From Solobacterium sp. (GTDB taxonomy: Bacteria; Bacillota_I; Bacilli_A; Erysipelotrichales; Erysipelotrichaceae): DNA of 8,708 nucleotides. Below the pieces are notes generated by a model. It was not told the origin of the DNA. It was given only the letters and a program-made list of their open reading frames with translations, and did not search any database. The DNA is taken from positions 1 to 8,708 of the forward strand of contig JAFWJP010000046.1 in assembly GCA_017514645.1 (NCBI GenBank), in the 5' to 3' direction. A program made the translations under genes and the position numbers. Positions 1 to 7,007 of the stretch are shown in pieces (within the stretch, counting starts at the first letter, position 1; every line of letters starts with the position of its first letter).

Positions 1-312
1 CGTCTGATCAAAGGCCATAATCCGCCGCCTGTTTCCTCTGTTGACAGCTATGGCTACAAACTGCTGCAGAAGATCATGGAGGAAAAATACCCGGGTATCG
101 TTTTCGTCCCCAGCATGATGGCCGGCGGTACCGACTCCCGCTACTACAGCGACCTGTCACCTTCCCGCAGCGTCTACCGCTTTACCGGCATCTTCTACGA
201 CGGGAAATCCGGTGGCGCCCATTCGGTCAACGAGCACATCGACACTGCTGTTCTTTGCGACAACGTCGAATTCTATGTCAATCTCTTCTCCCGTTACGGC
301 GAAGAACTCTAG
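1..312 (+). CDS. M20-family metallopeptidase, C-terminal part (partial, 5' end outside window)
   Basis: The first 103 codons read open from base 1 and end at TAG 310-312, so the start lies upstream of the window. The visible piece matches the C-terminal end of the M20 zinc peptidase family (carboxypeptidase S / acetylornithine deacetylase / ArgE-DapE type). It has a GGTDSRYY motif at residues 42-49 of the fragment, and HSVNE at 74-78, where the family carries the last metal-binding histidine in an H-x-x-N-E context. The VYRF stretch between them is typical of the CPS1-like branch. Such enzymes hydrolyse dipeptides or N-acyl amino acids in the cytosol. The N-terminal metal ligands and the dimerisation domain are not visible, so the exact substrate cannot be given. 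The gene converges on tldE and shares a terminator with it. Family assignment is fairly sure; specificity is unknown. Confidence 0.85.
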   Translation, partial: RLIKGHNPPPVSSVDSYGYKLLQKIMEEKYPGIVFVPSMMAGGTDSRYYSDLSPSRSVYRFTGIFYDGKSGGAHSVNEHIDTAVLCDNVEFYVNLFSRYGEEL

Positions 313-320
313 ACCATTAT

Positions 321-360
321 AAAAGACTGATTCACATGAACCAGTCTTTTCATTTTGTCT
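321..360. terminator. Bidirectional rho-independent terminator between convergent genes
   Basis: A 9-bp perfect stem, AAAAGACTG (321-329) with CAGTCTTTT (342-350), encloses a 12-nt loop that can itself pair TTC with GAA. On the plus strand the stem is followed by a T-rich run (CATTTTGTCTT) suited to terminating the M20 peptidase transcript. On the minus strand the arm ends in TTTT directly after the stem and the hairpin lies just past the tldE stop codon. Only 47 bp separate the two stop codons, so one element probably serves both genes. Confidence 0.8.
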
Positions 361-1685
361 TATTTACCGGAAATAGCGCAGCCTTTGAAGGCGATGCTCG
401 GTGTCACGACGGAATGCTGTTTCCATTCCAGATCACTGCCGACAGCAGTGACATTGCCCATCATTTCCAGGAAATTGGCGGCGACAGTCACCAGCGATAC
501 GCTGTGGTCGCGCTTCCCGTCTTTTACCCAGTAGCCGGAACACTGCAGCGAGAAATCCGTCGTGACGGGATTGATGCCGGCATGCAGACCGGCCAGCGTG
601 GTGATGACCAGTCCGTTCTGCATCTCTGCGCACAGTTCCTTCAGCGTTTTGTCACCGGGCTCAATGCAGCAGTTCATCGGACTGACTTCCACCGGCGACG
701 CATAGGAACCACGGAAGCCGTTTCCTGTACTTTCTGCATTTATCCGGGACGCGCTGCGGGTATTGTGCAGGATGGTGCGGAACACACCATGATCCACGAT
801 GGTCTTCGCTGACGTCGGACAGCCTTCATCATCAAACGGACAGACCTGTGCGGCTTCTCTGCGCAGGGGATCATCCGTGATGGTGATCTTTCCGGAGAAT
901 ACCGGCTGGCCGTACTGGTCGCGCAGCGGGGAGATCCCTTTGGCAATCAGATCACCGGAAAACATGGAACTGAATGCCGTAAACAGGGCTGTCATCGCAC
1001 CGCTTTCGAAGATGACGGGATAGGTTCCGCTGGCCATGGATGACGCATTGAGCTTGTTCAGTACATCCGTACAGAGCTTTTCTACGAACGCGTCCCGGTC
1101 GAAGGTGTGAATATCCTCAACGATTTCCGACCGGTATTCATTCTTGATGTCATTACCGTCTTTCGCTGCTGCGCCGCAGGTCAGGATCTGAACCGTATCA
1201 GTATCCTCCAGATCCATGCCCAGGGAATTGAAGATGGAACGGGTACCGGTTTCTTCGGACCAGCCTTCACGGATCACCATGAAGATCCGCTCATCATAGG
1301 CCAGGACGCGTTGTTCGATGTCTGCCAGAAGTTCCCTGACCTCTGCTGCAGTCGGTGTGGTCCAGCGGCGCTGTGGGGCTGTTTCAGGGACCGGCAGCGG
1401 CGAACGGATCACGCCCGGTTCATCGGAAGTGATGGCGCCTGCCTGTTCCTTCATCGAAGCGATGATGCGGTCCATACCGTCATCGGAAAGGTCTTCCGTG
1501 GCGTAGTTCACCATCTTTCCGCCGCAGATGCCGCGCAGTGATGTGCCGAGTACACGGCTTGCGGTAAACGTATCCATCTTTCCTTCAAACCAGGTGTAGG
1601 AACGTTCCTTCGTTCCGCTCTGGTAAATCTCGAACTGATCGAATCCGGCAGCCAGCGCTGCCTTGATCCATTCCTGCTTATTCAT
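360..1685 (-). CDS. tldE: TldE/PmbA-like subunit of the TldD/TldE metalloprotease
   Basis: This is a 441-residue protein of the TldD/PmbA family, close to the usual ~450 residues. The family shows in the central FDDEG block (residues ~285-289), the GNGFRG segment (~321-326) and the C-terminal block GLHAGINPVTTDFS (366-379), followed by SGYW and an AVGSDL motif near the end. It has no HExxxH zinc motif, as expected for the non-catalytic TldE partner that completes the heterodimer. Known TldD/TldE proteases cleave unstructured peptides, for example the leader of microcin B17 and the antitoxin CcdA in E. coli. The start at 1685 is chosen over an in-frame ATG at 1739 because GGAGGT lies 7 nt upstream (1693-1698), and because the longer form would run 18 codons further into tldD. 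Its ATG overlaps the end of tldD by 8 bp (ATGAATAA), so the two are probably translationally coupled. The block has TT where many PmbA proteins have TG. Confidence 0.88.
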   Translation of the reverse strand: MNKQEWIKAALAAGFDQFEIYQSGTKERSYTWFEGKMDTFTASRVLGTSLRGICGGKMVNYATEDLSDDGMDRIIASMKEQAGAITSDEPGVIRSPLPVPETAPQRRWTTPTAAEVRELLADIEQRVLAYDERIFMVIREGWSEETGTRSIFNSLGMDLEDTDTVQILTCGAAAKDGNDIKNEYRSEIVEDIHTFDRDAFVEKLCTDVLNKLNASSMASGTYPVIFESGAMTALFTAFSSMFSGDLIAKGISPLRDQYGQPVFSGKITITDDPLRREAAQVCPFDDEGCPTSAKTIVDHGVFRTILHNTRSASRINAESTGNGFRGSYASPVEVSPMNCCIEPGDKTLKELCAEMQNGLVITTLAGLHAGINPVTTDFSLQCSGYWVKDGKRDHSVSLVTVAANFLEMMGNVTAVGSDLEWKQHSVVTPSIAFKGCAISGK

Positions 1686-3066
1686 TTGCCGTACCTCCGA
1701 CTGTAATGGATGATACACGGATCGTCGGCTGTCCGACATCGGTCGGTATTGATCCGCTCAGGGATCCGCACATCCCCTGTCCTGTTTTCAGATTGCTGCA
1801 GACACGGTCGATGCTTTTCAGGATCTCCGCTCCGTTGCCGATGAGTGACGCACCGCGTACAGGATAAGAGATCTTCCCGTTTTCGATCAGGTAGCCTTCA
1901 TTGACCGCAAAGTTGAACTCACCGGTCTGCGGATTGACACTTCCGCCGCCCATCTTTTTTGCGTAGAGTCCCCTCTCGATTCCTTCAAACAGTTCTTCAA
2001 AGGAATCATTGCCCGGCAGAATGAAGGTATTGGTCATCCGGGAAGTCGGCTCGAACCGGTAGGACTCCCGGCGGGAACTGGATGTGGAATCCATGTTCAT
2101 CCTTCTGCCGTTCAGGCGGTCGATCATATACGATTTCAGAATACCGTTCTCGATCAGAACACGGCGCTTCTGGAAGTTGCCTTCATCATCGATGTTCTGT
2201 GATCCCCAGGCATTGGGAATCGTCCCGTCATCCACGGCACTGACGCAGTCTGCCGCGATCTTTGTGCCGAGCTTGCCGGAGAATACACTCATGCCGCGGG
2301 CAACGGAAGTAGCCTCCAGAGAGTGTCCGCAGGCTTCATGGAAGATCACACCGCCGAACCCGTTATCAATGATGACCGGCATCTTTCCTGAAGGACAATC
2401 TTTTGCGGCAAGGTTGACCAGAGCAACCCTGGCTGCCTCTCTGCCGCTTTCTTCCGGTGTTACAGTACGGTAAAACTCCAGACCCATGCCGGCACCGGGG
2501 CGATCACCGCCGCTCTGCAGATTCCCGTTTTCCGAAGCAAACGCTGTTGTCATCAGCCGCGTGCGTACCCGTGTATCCCGGATCAGACGGCCTTCACTGT
2601 TGGCAATCTGTACTTCCTGTTTAACGTTCAGCAGTTCGGTCTGAACCTTGACGATGCGCGGGTCTGTCCCGAATGCCGCATTGTTCGCTCGTTTCAGCAG
2701 TTCCGTCTTTTCTTCCAGGGAGACGGATTCATAATCGATCTCCACGGGATTCCGGTTCTCATACAGAACTTCCTGCAAATTGACAGCAGCATCCTTGTCA
2801 CAGCTGCCCAGCGCATCCCGCAGATCATGGATCAATGATATTACGGAATCTTCAGAAGTGTCGTTGGTATAGGCATAGACAGACTCCAGTTCCTTATACA
2901 GCCGGATACCGATACCTGCCGTGATGACCTGATTCACATCCTCGGTCTTTCCGTTGAGCGCCTTGATCGCTTCACTGTGTTCCAGTTCCTCGTAGATCTC
3001 GGCAAAGTCCGCTTCGGACTTCATGCATTCGGAAAGATAGTGTTCCAATTGTTTCTTTTCAAGCAT
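1678..3066 (-). CDS. tldD: TldD-like zinc metalloprotease, catalytic subunit
   Basis: The protein has 462 residues (E. coli TldD is about 480). The zinc motif HEACGH is at residues 243-248, within GGVIFHEACGHSLEA, and supplies two histidines and the catalytic glutamate. The C-terminal cysteine that serves as a further metal ligand in the family is present at residue 433 (GMCG). The block GGGSVNPQTGEFNFAVNEGY (373-392) and the ending VGQPTIRVSSITVGGT are classic TldD. In the family this subunit carries the active site of a heterodimer with TldE, acting in the cytosol on flexible or unfolded peptides. The start at 3066 is preferred because AAAGGG lies 6 nt upstream (3073-3078) and the family N-terminus begins here. 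The frame stays open to an ATG at 3183, but that extension has no family resemblance and runs through the regulatory region. It is the first gene of a two-gene tldD-tldE unit, divergent from the opp operon. No precursor peptide gene is seen nearby. Confidence 0.92.
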   Translation of the reverse strand: MLEKKQLEHYLSECMKSEADFAEIYEELEHSEAIKALNGKTEDVNQVITAGIGIRLYKELESVYAYTNDTSEDSVISLIHDLRDALGSCDKDAAVNLQEVLYENRNPVEIDYESVSLEEKTELLKRANNAAFGTDPRIVKVQTELLNVKQEVQIANSEGRLIRDTRVRTRLMTTAFASENGNLQSGGDRPGAGMGLEFYRTVTPEESGREAARVALVNLAAKDCPSGKMPVIIDNGFGGVIFHEACGHSLEATSVARGMSVFSGKLGTKIAADCVSAVDDGTIPNAWGSQNIDDEGNFQKRRVLIENGILKSYMIDRLNGRRMNMDSTSSSRRESYRFEPTSRMTNTFILPGNDSFEELFEGIERGLYAKKMGGGSVNPQTGEFNFAVNEGYLIENGKISYPVRGASLIGNGAEILKSIDRVCSNLKTGQGMCGSLSGSIPTDVGQPTIRVSSITVGGTANE

Positions 3067-3176
3067 AGTACGCCCTTTCTCGATGGTACCATTGTACTTC
3101 GAACAGGCTGAAAATCCTACGACTGTATAAAGAAGAACTGCGGATTCATGAAATGAAAATCCACTGTGGCCTTGAT

Positions 3177-3204
3177 TCTTCACTGAAAATTGTTTCAGAA
3201 AATT
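3177..3204. promoter_or_regulatory. Overlapping CodY-like boxes, upstream pair
   Basis: Against the published CodY consensus AATTTTCWGAAAATT, the 15-mer TTGTTTCAGAAAATT at 3190-3204 matches 12 of 15 positions. TCTTCACTGAAAATT at 3177-3191 matches 11 of 15. The two overlap by 2 bp. CodY is the GTP- and branched-chain-amino-acid-sensing repressor of Bacillota, and peptide transporters are among its standard targets. The sequence match is seen; binding is inferred. The 3190-3204 box overlaps the -35 of one candidate oppA promoter. Confidence 0.5.
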
Positions 3205-3218
3205 ATTTACAATATTAT
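3190..3218 (+). promoter_or_regulatory. Candidate distal oppA promoter (TTGTTT-N17-TATTAT)
   Basis: A -10 hexamer TATTAT (3213-3218, 5 of 6 consensus) lies 17 nt after a weak -35 TTGTTT (3190-3195, 3 of 6). Transcription would begin near 3225, giving a leader of about 75 nt. CodY-like boxes would then cover the -35 and the start site, the usual geometry for repression. It is an alternative to the proximal promoter at 3248-3276; the sequence alone does not decide between them. Confidence 0.35.
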
Positions 3219-3220
3219 TG

Positions 3221-3235
3221 AGTTTTCAGAAAACA
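3221..3235. promoter_or_regulatory. CodY-like box, downstream copy
   Basis: AGTTTTCAGAAAACA matches the CodY consensus AATTTTCWGAAAATT at 12 of 15 positions, with a perfect 11-bp core TTTTCAGAAAA. It shares TTTCAGAAAA with the upstream box exactly 31 nt away, close to three helical turns, which would put both on one face of the DNA. It would lie over the start site of the distal promoter, or just upstream of the -35 of the proximal one. Confidence 0.55.
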
Positions 3236-3245
3236 TTCATCATTC

Positions 3246-3270
3246 CATTGAAAACAGCATCATTTCAATG
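3246..3270. repeat. Perfect 8-bp inverted repeat in the oppA promoter/leader
   Basis: CATTGAAA (3246-3253) is the exact reverse complement of TTTCAATG (3263-3270), with a 9-nt spacer. It fills the space between the -35 and -10 of the proximal candidate promoter, so it could be an operator. If transcription starts upstream it would form a weak AT-rich hairpin in the oppA leader. The repeat is seen directly; its role is inferred. Confidence 0.45.
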
Positions 3271-3276
3271 TACGAT
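3248..3276 (+). promoter_or_regulatory. Candidate proximal oppA promoter (TTGAAA-N17-TACGAT)
   Basis: TTGAAA (3248-3253, 4 of 6) and TACGAT (3271-3276, 4 of 6) are separated by exactly 17 nt. Transcription would start near 3283, only about 20 nt before the oppA start, leaving just room for the AGGAGG site at 3291-3296. The -35 hexamer lies inside the left arm of the inverted repeat. Confidence 0.4.
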
Positions 3277-3301
3277 TTCAGCATATTTTCAGGAGGGAAA
3301 T

Positions 3302-4936
3302 ATGAAATTCAGAAGAACAGTGAGTGCCCTGTTGGCAGGGCTGCTGCTGGTCGGATGCGGTTCATCCGGCGGCAGTGATTCCGGCAGTACTGATGCCGAC
3401 AATTCAATCGTTGTCATGCTTCAGTCTGATCTCAACACCATGGATCACCATGTAGCGACAGACGGAACATCATTCATTATGCAGTCCATGTGCATCGGCG
3501 GACTCGTTGCGCTGGACGCAGAGAGCCAGCCGGTTGCGGATCTGGCAGAAAGCTGGGATATCAGTGAAGACGGTACTGTATATACGTTCCACATCCGTGA
3601 TGGTGTCAACTGGTCGAACGGTACGCCGGTCACAGCCAATGACTTCGTCTACGGCTGGCAGCGCCTGGACAGCCCGGATCTGGCTTCCGAGTACGCGTTC
3701 ATCGTTGAGACGATCGGTGTCAAGAACGCGGCGGCTGTCTACAAGGGAGAAATGCCGCTGGATGCGCTTGGTGTAGAAGCTGCAGATGACAAGACATTCG
3801 TCGTTACGCTGGATCAGCCGTGCGGATTCCTGCTGGGTCTGATGGCCTTCCCGTCCTTCTTCCCGCTGAATCAGGAGTTCTTCGAAGCTCACGCAGATAC
3901 CTACGCGCAGTCCATCGATGATCTGCTCTACTGCGGTCCCTACACATTCACAAAGTGGGAAGAGAATACAGAATACACATTCACAAAGAACCCGGACTAC
4001 TGGGATGCCGCAAACTGCACGGAGGATGTTGACGAAGTAACATTCCGCTTCCTCTCCGAGTCGCAGTCCGCTGCCCTTGCCTACCAGCAGGGAGACATTG
4101 ATGTCGTTACGCTTGCCGGTGACCTGGTCGATCAGTACAAGGATGACCCGGGCTTCACACAGAAGCTGGACGGCTTCGGATGGAGACTTTCCATCAACTT
4201 CCTGAACGATTCCGGCATCTTCAACAACCTGAACCTGCGCAAGGCTCTGACACTGTCCATTGACCGTGATGTCATCGCGGACAACGTTCTCAAGGACGGT
4301 TCCATCGCCGCCGAAGGATTCATCCCCCTGCACTTCGCATACGGCCCTGACGGAACAGACTTCCGTGAAACAGCCGGTGATCTGCTGCCGTACGATCCGG
4401 ATGCCGCAAAGGAATTCCTGGAGAAGGCAAAGGAAGAACTGGGTACAGACAACATCGCATTCGAACTGCTGTATGAAACGGATTCCGAAGCACCGGACAA
4501 GGTCTGCATCAACCTGCAGGCAATGTGGAAGGAAAACCTCGGCATCGATGTTACCCTCGTACCGAAGTCCAAGAAGGAACGTCTGGATATGATGAACCAT
4601 CTGAACTATGACATCGGTCTGACACGCTGGGGTCCTGACTACGCTGATCCGCAGTCATTCCTGGATCTCTACAAGTCCAACATCTCCGGCTACAACGGTG
4701 CGTACTTCAACGATGAAGTTGATGCCCTGCTCGACAAGGCAGAGACCGGTGAAGATTCTGCAGATCCGGAAGCACGCTGGGCTGACATGATCGAAGTCGA
4801 GAAGATGCTGCTGGACGATGTCGCAATGATTCCTGTCTTCCAGACCGGAACACCGATGCTCATCAATCCGGATGTTACAGGTATCGAATTCCACAACGCC
4901 GGTGTCGATTCCTATCGTCACATCCATAAGAACTGA
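3302..4936 (+). CDS. oppA: Oligopeptide ABC transporter substrate-binding lipoprotein
   Basis: This 544-residue protein is a family 5 extracellular solute-binding protein (OppA/DppA type), of normal length. The N-terminus is a lipoprotein signal: basic KFRR, a hydrophobic core, and the lipobox LVGC with the acylated cysteine at residue 19. A Gly/Ser/Asp-rich linker (20-34) follows, so the mature protein should be anchored to the outer face of the membrane. The family signature is clear at residues 82-122, including SEDGTVYTFHIRDGVNWSNG and PVTANDFVYGW; the C-terminal SYRHIHKN also fits. It captures extracellular oligopeptides and delivers them to OppBC; peptide length preference cannot be read. 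The start is set by AGGAGGG (3291-3297) just before the ATG. The reading frame is open to an ATG at 3218, but that would place 28 non-signal residues before the signal peptide. It is the first gene of the operon, followed by a hairpin and oppB. Confidence 0.93.
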   Translation: MKFRRTVSALLAGLLLVGCGSSGGSDSGSTDADNSIVVMLQSDLNTMDHHVATDGTSFIMQSMCIGGLVALDAESQPVADLAESWDISEDGTVYTFHIRDGVNWSNGTPVTANDFVYGWQRLDSPDLASEYAFIVETIGVKNAAAVYKGEMPLDALGVEAADDKTFVVTLDQPCGFLLGLMAFPSFFPLNQEFFEAHADTYAQSIDDLLYCGPYTFTKWEENTEYTFTKNPDYWDAANCTEDVDEVTFRFLSESQSAALAYQQGDIDVVTLAGDLVDQYKDDPGFTQKLDGFGWRLSINFLNDSGIFNNLNLRKALTLSIDRDVIADNVLKDGSIAAEGFIPLHFAYGPDGTDFRETAGDLLPYDPDAAKEFLEKAKEELGTDNIAFELLYETDSEAPDKVCINLQAMWKENLGIDVTLVPKSKKERLDMMNHLNYDIGLTRWGPDYADPQSFLDLYKSNISGYNGAYFNDEVDALLDKAETGEDSADPEARWADMIEVEKMLLDDVAMIPVFQTGTPMLINPDVTGIEFHNAGVDSYRHIHKN

Positions 4937-4965
4937 TCCGAGCAACTGCACACATGAACTGAAAC

Positions 4966-5005
4966 ACAATGTAATAGAGCGGCTCCTACCGCTCTATTGC
5001 ATTGT
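4966..5005 (+). promoter_or_regulatory. Long intercistronic hairpin between oppA and oppB
   Basis: A 17-bp stem (4966-4982 with 4989-5005, one G-U pair, no bulges) closes a 6-nt loop CTCCTA. The sequence after it (CTCTGAAACAG) has no U-tract, so it is a poor intrinsic terminator. It sits in the 93-nt gap between oppA and oppB. A common role of such hairpins is to protect the 3' end of the upstream message or cause partial read-through, keeping the binding protein in excess over the permease. The structure is seen; the function is inferred. Confidence 0.75.
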
Positions 5006-5029
5006 CTCTGAAACAGAAAGGAAAACGAT

Positions 5030-5965
5030 ATGTCAAAGTATATTACGAAGCGGGTACTGATCAGTATTCTCACACTGCTGGCAATTCTGTTCGTGCTCTT
5101 CCTGATGCTTGACTTCATGCCCGGATCGCCGTTCAACGATGAAAAGCTGACCGAAGCCCAGAAGGCCCTGCTGTACGCCAAGTACGGACTGGACCAGCCG
5201 TTCTTTATCCGCTTTGCGAAATATGTCGGTGCGGTTCTGCGCGGTGATCTTGGCTTCTCCTACGTTCTCAACAAGAACAAGGCCGTTACCGATATGATCA
5301 AGGGACCGCTGGTTGTCTCGCTCAAGGTCGGTGCCCTTGGAATGCTGCTGGGTACGGCGCTGGGACTGCTGCTCGGCATTGCCGCAGCGCTCAAGCACAA
5401 TACCTGGATCGATACACTGTGTTCCATCGTATCCATTCTGGGTGTCTCCGTACCATCCTATGTATTTGCCCTTCTGCTGGCTTATTTCGTCGGTTTCAAG
5501 ATGGGATGGATTCCGATCCTCTACAGTTCAAAGAATGTCCTGAAGAGCTTTATCGGACCGATGCTGGCATTGGCAATGAGCCCGATGGCCAGCGTATCGC
5601 GCTTCACCCGCTCTGAAATGATCGATGTTCTCGGATCCGACTACATCCAGCTGGTGGAATCCAAAGGTGTCCGTCAGAGCAACGTGATCCTGAAACATGC
5701 CCTGCGCAATACCCTGATTCCGATCATTACGATCATGGGCCCGATCCTGGTCAACCTGCTGACCGGTTCCATGGTTGTTGAAAAGGTCTTCGGCGTACCG
5801 GGCATCGGTACAATGATGGTGACCGCCATCCAGTCCAACGACTACAATGTCACGATTGCCTGCGCATTCGTCTATTCCGCGATGTATATCGTCATGATGC
5901 TGATCATCGATATTCTCTACGGTGTCATTGATCCGCGGATCCGTGTCGCAAAGGAGGGCAGCTGA
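5030..5965 (+). CDS. oppB: Oligopeptide ABC transporter permease OppB
   Basis: This 311-residue inner-membrane permease belongs to the binding-protein-dependent transport family and is close to the usual ~306 residues. A first membrane segment at about residues 10-28 precedes the DppB/OppB-type block YGLDQPFFIRF (52-62) and the RGDLGFSY motif (71-78). Five more hydrophobic stretches follow. The cytoplasmic EAA-type coupling loop, which docks on the ATPase subunits, lies at about 196-232 (SEMIDVLGSDYIQLVESKGV, then LRNTLIP). The protein ends with DPRIRV, typical of OppB. With OppC it forms the translocation pore. AAAGGA (5017-5022) lies 7 nt before the ATG. It follows the hairpin after oppA and its stop is separated from oppC by a single base. 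Confidence 0.93.
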   Translation: MSKYITKRVLISILTLLAILFVLFLMLDFMPGSPFNDEKLTEAQKALLYAKYGLDQPFFIRFAKYVGAVLRGDLGFSYVLNKNKAVTDMIKGPLVVSLKVGALGMLLGTALGLLLGIAAALKHNTWIDTLCSIVSILGVSVPSYVFALLLAYFVGFKMGWIPILYSSKNVLKSFIGPMLALAMSPMASVSRFTRSEMIDVLGSDYIQLVESKGVRQSNVILKHALRNTLIPIITIMGPILVNLLTGSMVVEKVFGVPGIGTMMVTAIQSNDYNVTIACAFVYSAMYIVMMLIIDILYGVIDPRIRVAKEGS

Positions 5966-5966
5966 T

Positions 5967-6998
5967 ATGAGTGAATATGCAGAGAAGCACATGCCCATCA
6001 TCGAGAATGACTGGGAAGACGAAGATTTTGTCTTTGTGCAGGAGAATACCCGTCTCAAGGACAAGGTCTACCAGCAGACATCCTTTATCCGCGATGTCTG
6101 GAACAACTTCTCCAAGAACAAGGGAGCCGTTGTCGGTCTGGTCATCATCACCGTCATCATCCTGTTTGCCGTGTTCGGACCGATGATCTCCGGCTACCGC
6201 TATGATGAGATCATTCTGGCGGAGCAGAGTATGCCGCCGAGGATTCCTGTACTGGAGAAGTTCCATCTCTTCAATGGTGTGGAGAAAGGTGTCAATGTGT
6301 ACAAGGACCGCGGTCTGACGGATGTCTACCATTGGTTCGGTACCGATACCAACGGCCGTGACCTGTTCACCCGTGTCTGGGAAGGTACCCGGATCTCCCT
6401 GTCCATTGCGTTCATCGCCGTTGCGATCGATATTATCATCGGGATGTCCTACGGTCTGATTTCAGGCTATTTCGGAGGCAAGGTCGACATGATCATGCAG
6501 AGATTCGTTGAGATCCTCAACGGTATCCCGACGCTGATCCTGGTCACGCTGATCGGTCTTGTACTCCCCCCCGGACTCAAAACGATCATCTTCGCCCTGA
6601 TGATCACCGGCTGGATCGGCATGTCCAGGATCTCCAGAGCAGAAGTCCTGAAGCTCAAGGAACAGGAATATGTCCTGGCTTCCCGTACTCTCGGTCTCAA
6701 GAGTTTCGGCATCATCTTCAAGGAGATCATGCCGAACATCTTCGGGCAGCTCATCACCATGGCGATGTTCTCGGTACCGAGCGCAATCTTCATGGAAGCG
6801 TACCTGTCCTTCCTGGGACTGGGTATTCCCGCCCCTGCCGCATCTCTCGGTACATTGATCTCCGACGGTTACAAATCCTTGACCGTCCATCCCTATATCA
6901 TCATGAGCGCGATCACGGTTCTGGCACTTCTGATGCTCAGCTTCAACCTGTTCGCCGACGGTCTGCGCGATGCGTTTGATCCGAACCAGAAACACTGA
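5967..6998 (+). CDS. oppC: Oligopeptide ABC transporter permease OppC
   Basis: This 343-residue permease is the partner of OppB. Its N-terminus is long, cytoplasmic and acidic (residues 1-40), then comes the OppC N-terminal segment with a first membrane helix at about 53-75. The family block HWFGTDTNGRDLFTRVWEGT lies at 122-141. The EAA loop runs from about 225 to 257 (AEVLKLKEQEYVLASRTLGL, ending at IMPN), and the SFLGLGIPAP stretch (281-290) and NLFADGLRDAFDP (327-339) are characteristic. The start at 5967 is preferred over an in-frame ATG at 5922, which lies inside oppB, because AAGGAGG (5951-5957) is 9 nt upstream. The coupling to oppB is tight (1 bp gap). Its stop codon overlaps the ribosome site of oppD. 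Confidence 0.93.
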   Translation: MSEYAEKHMPIIENDWEDEDFVFVQENTRLKDKVYQQTSFIRDVWNNFSKNKGAVVGLVIITVIILFAVFGPMISGYRYDEIILAEQSMPPRIPVLEKFHLFNGVEKGVNVYKDRGLTDVYHWFGTDTNGRDLFTRVWEGTRISLSIAFIAVAIDIIIGMSYGLISGYFGGKVDMIMQRFVEILNGIPTLILVTLIGLVLPPGLKTIIFALMITGWIGMSRISRAEVLKLKEQEYVLASRTLGLKSFGIIFKEIMPNIFGQLITMAMFSVPSAIFMEAYLSFLGLGIPAPAASLGTLISDGYKSLTVHPYIIMSAITVLALLMLSFNLFADGLRDAFDPNQKH

Positions 6999-7007
6999 GG
7001 TGGCAAT

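Noticed and set aside
255..812. Plus-strand open frame of 185 codons crossing the terminator and the 3' end of tldE
   Set aside because: It overlaps the M20 peptidase end, the hairpin and tldE, and has no family resemblance or plausible ribosome site.
3091..3096. tldD -10 candidate TACAAT on the minus strand
   Set aside because: The hexamer is good (5 of 6), but no acceptable -35 lies 16-18 nt upstream, so I did not call the tldD promoter.
3067..3183. N-terminal extension of TldD by 39 residues to an ATG at 3183
   Set aside because: AAAGGG is placed correctly for the ATG at 3064-3066, the extension does not look like the TldD N-terminus, and it would occupy the regulatory region.
3218..3301. 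Upstream start for oppA
   Set aside because: It would put 28 residues before a normal lipoprotein signal peptide; AGGAGGG directly before 3302 fixes the start.
3067..3301. A small RiPP-type precursor peptide gene beside tldD
   Set aside because: A short plus-strand frame at 3190-3378 runs into oppA out of frame and has no leader/core pattern or ribosome site; nothing else of suitable form is present.
3470..4600. Antisense open frame of 376 codons across oppA
   Set aside because: It lies wholly opposite a clear family 5 binding protein, has no ribosome site or recognisable domain, and its composition (many I, V, C, R, Q) is that of a mirrored reading of a codon-biased gene.
4966..5005. oppA-oppB hairpin as a full rho-independent terminator
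   Set aside because: No T-run follows the stem, and no clear new promoter is seen in the 24 nt before oppB, so the operon most likely continues through it.
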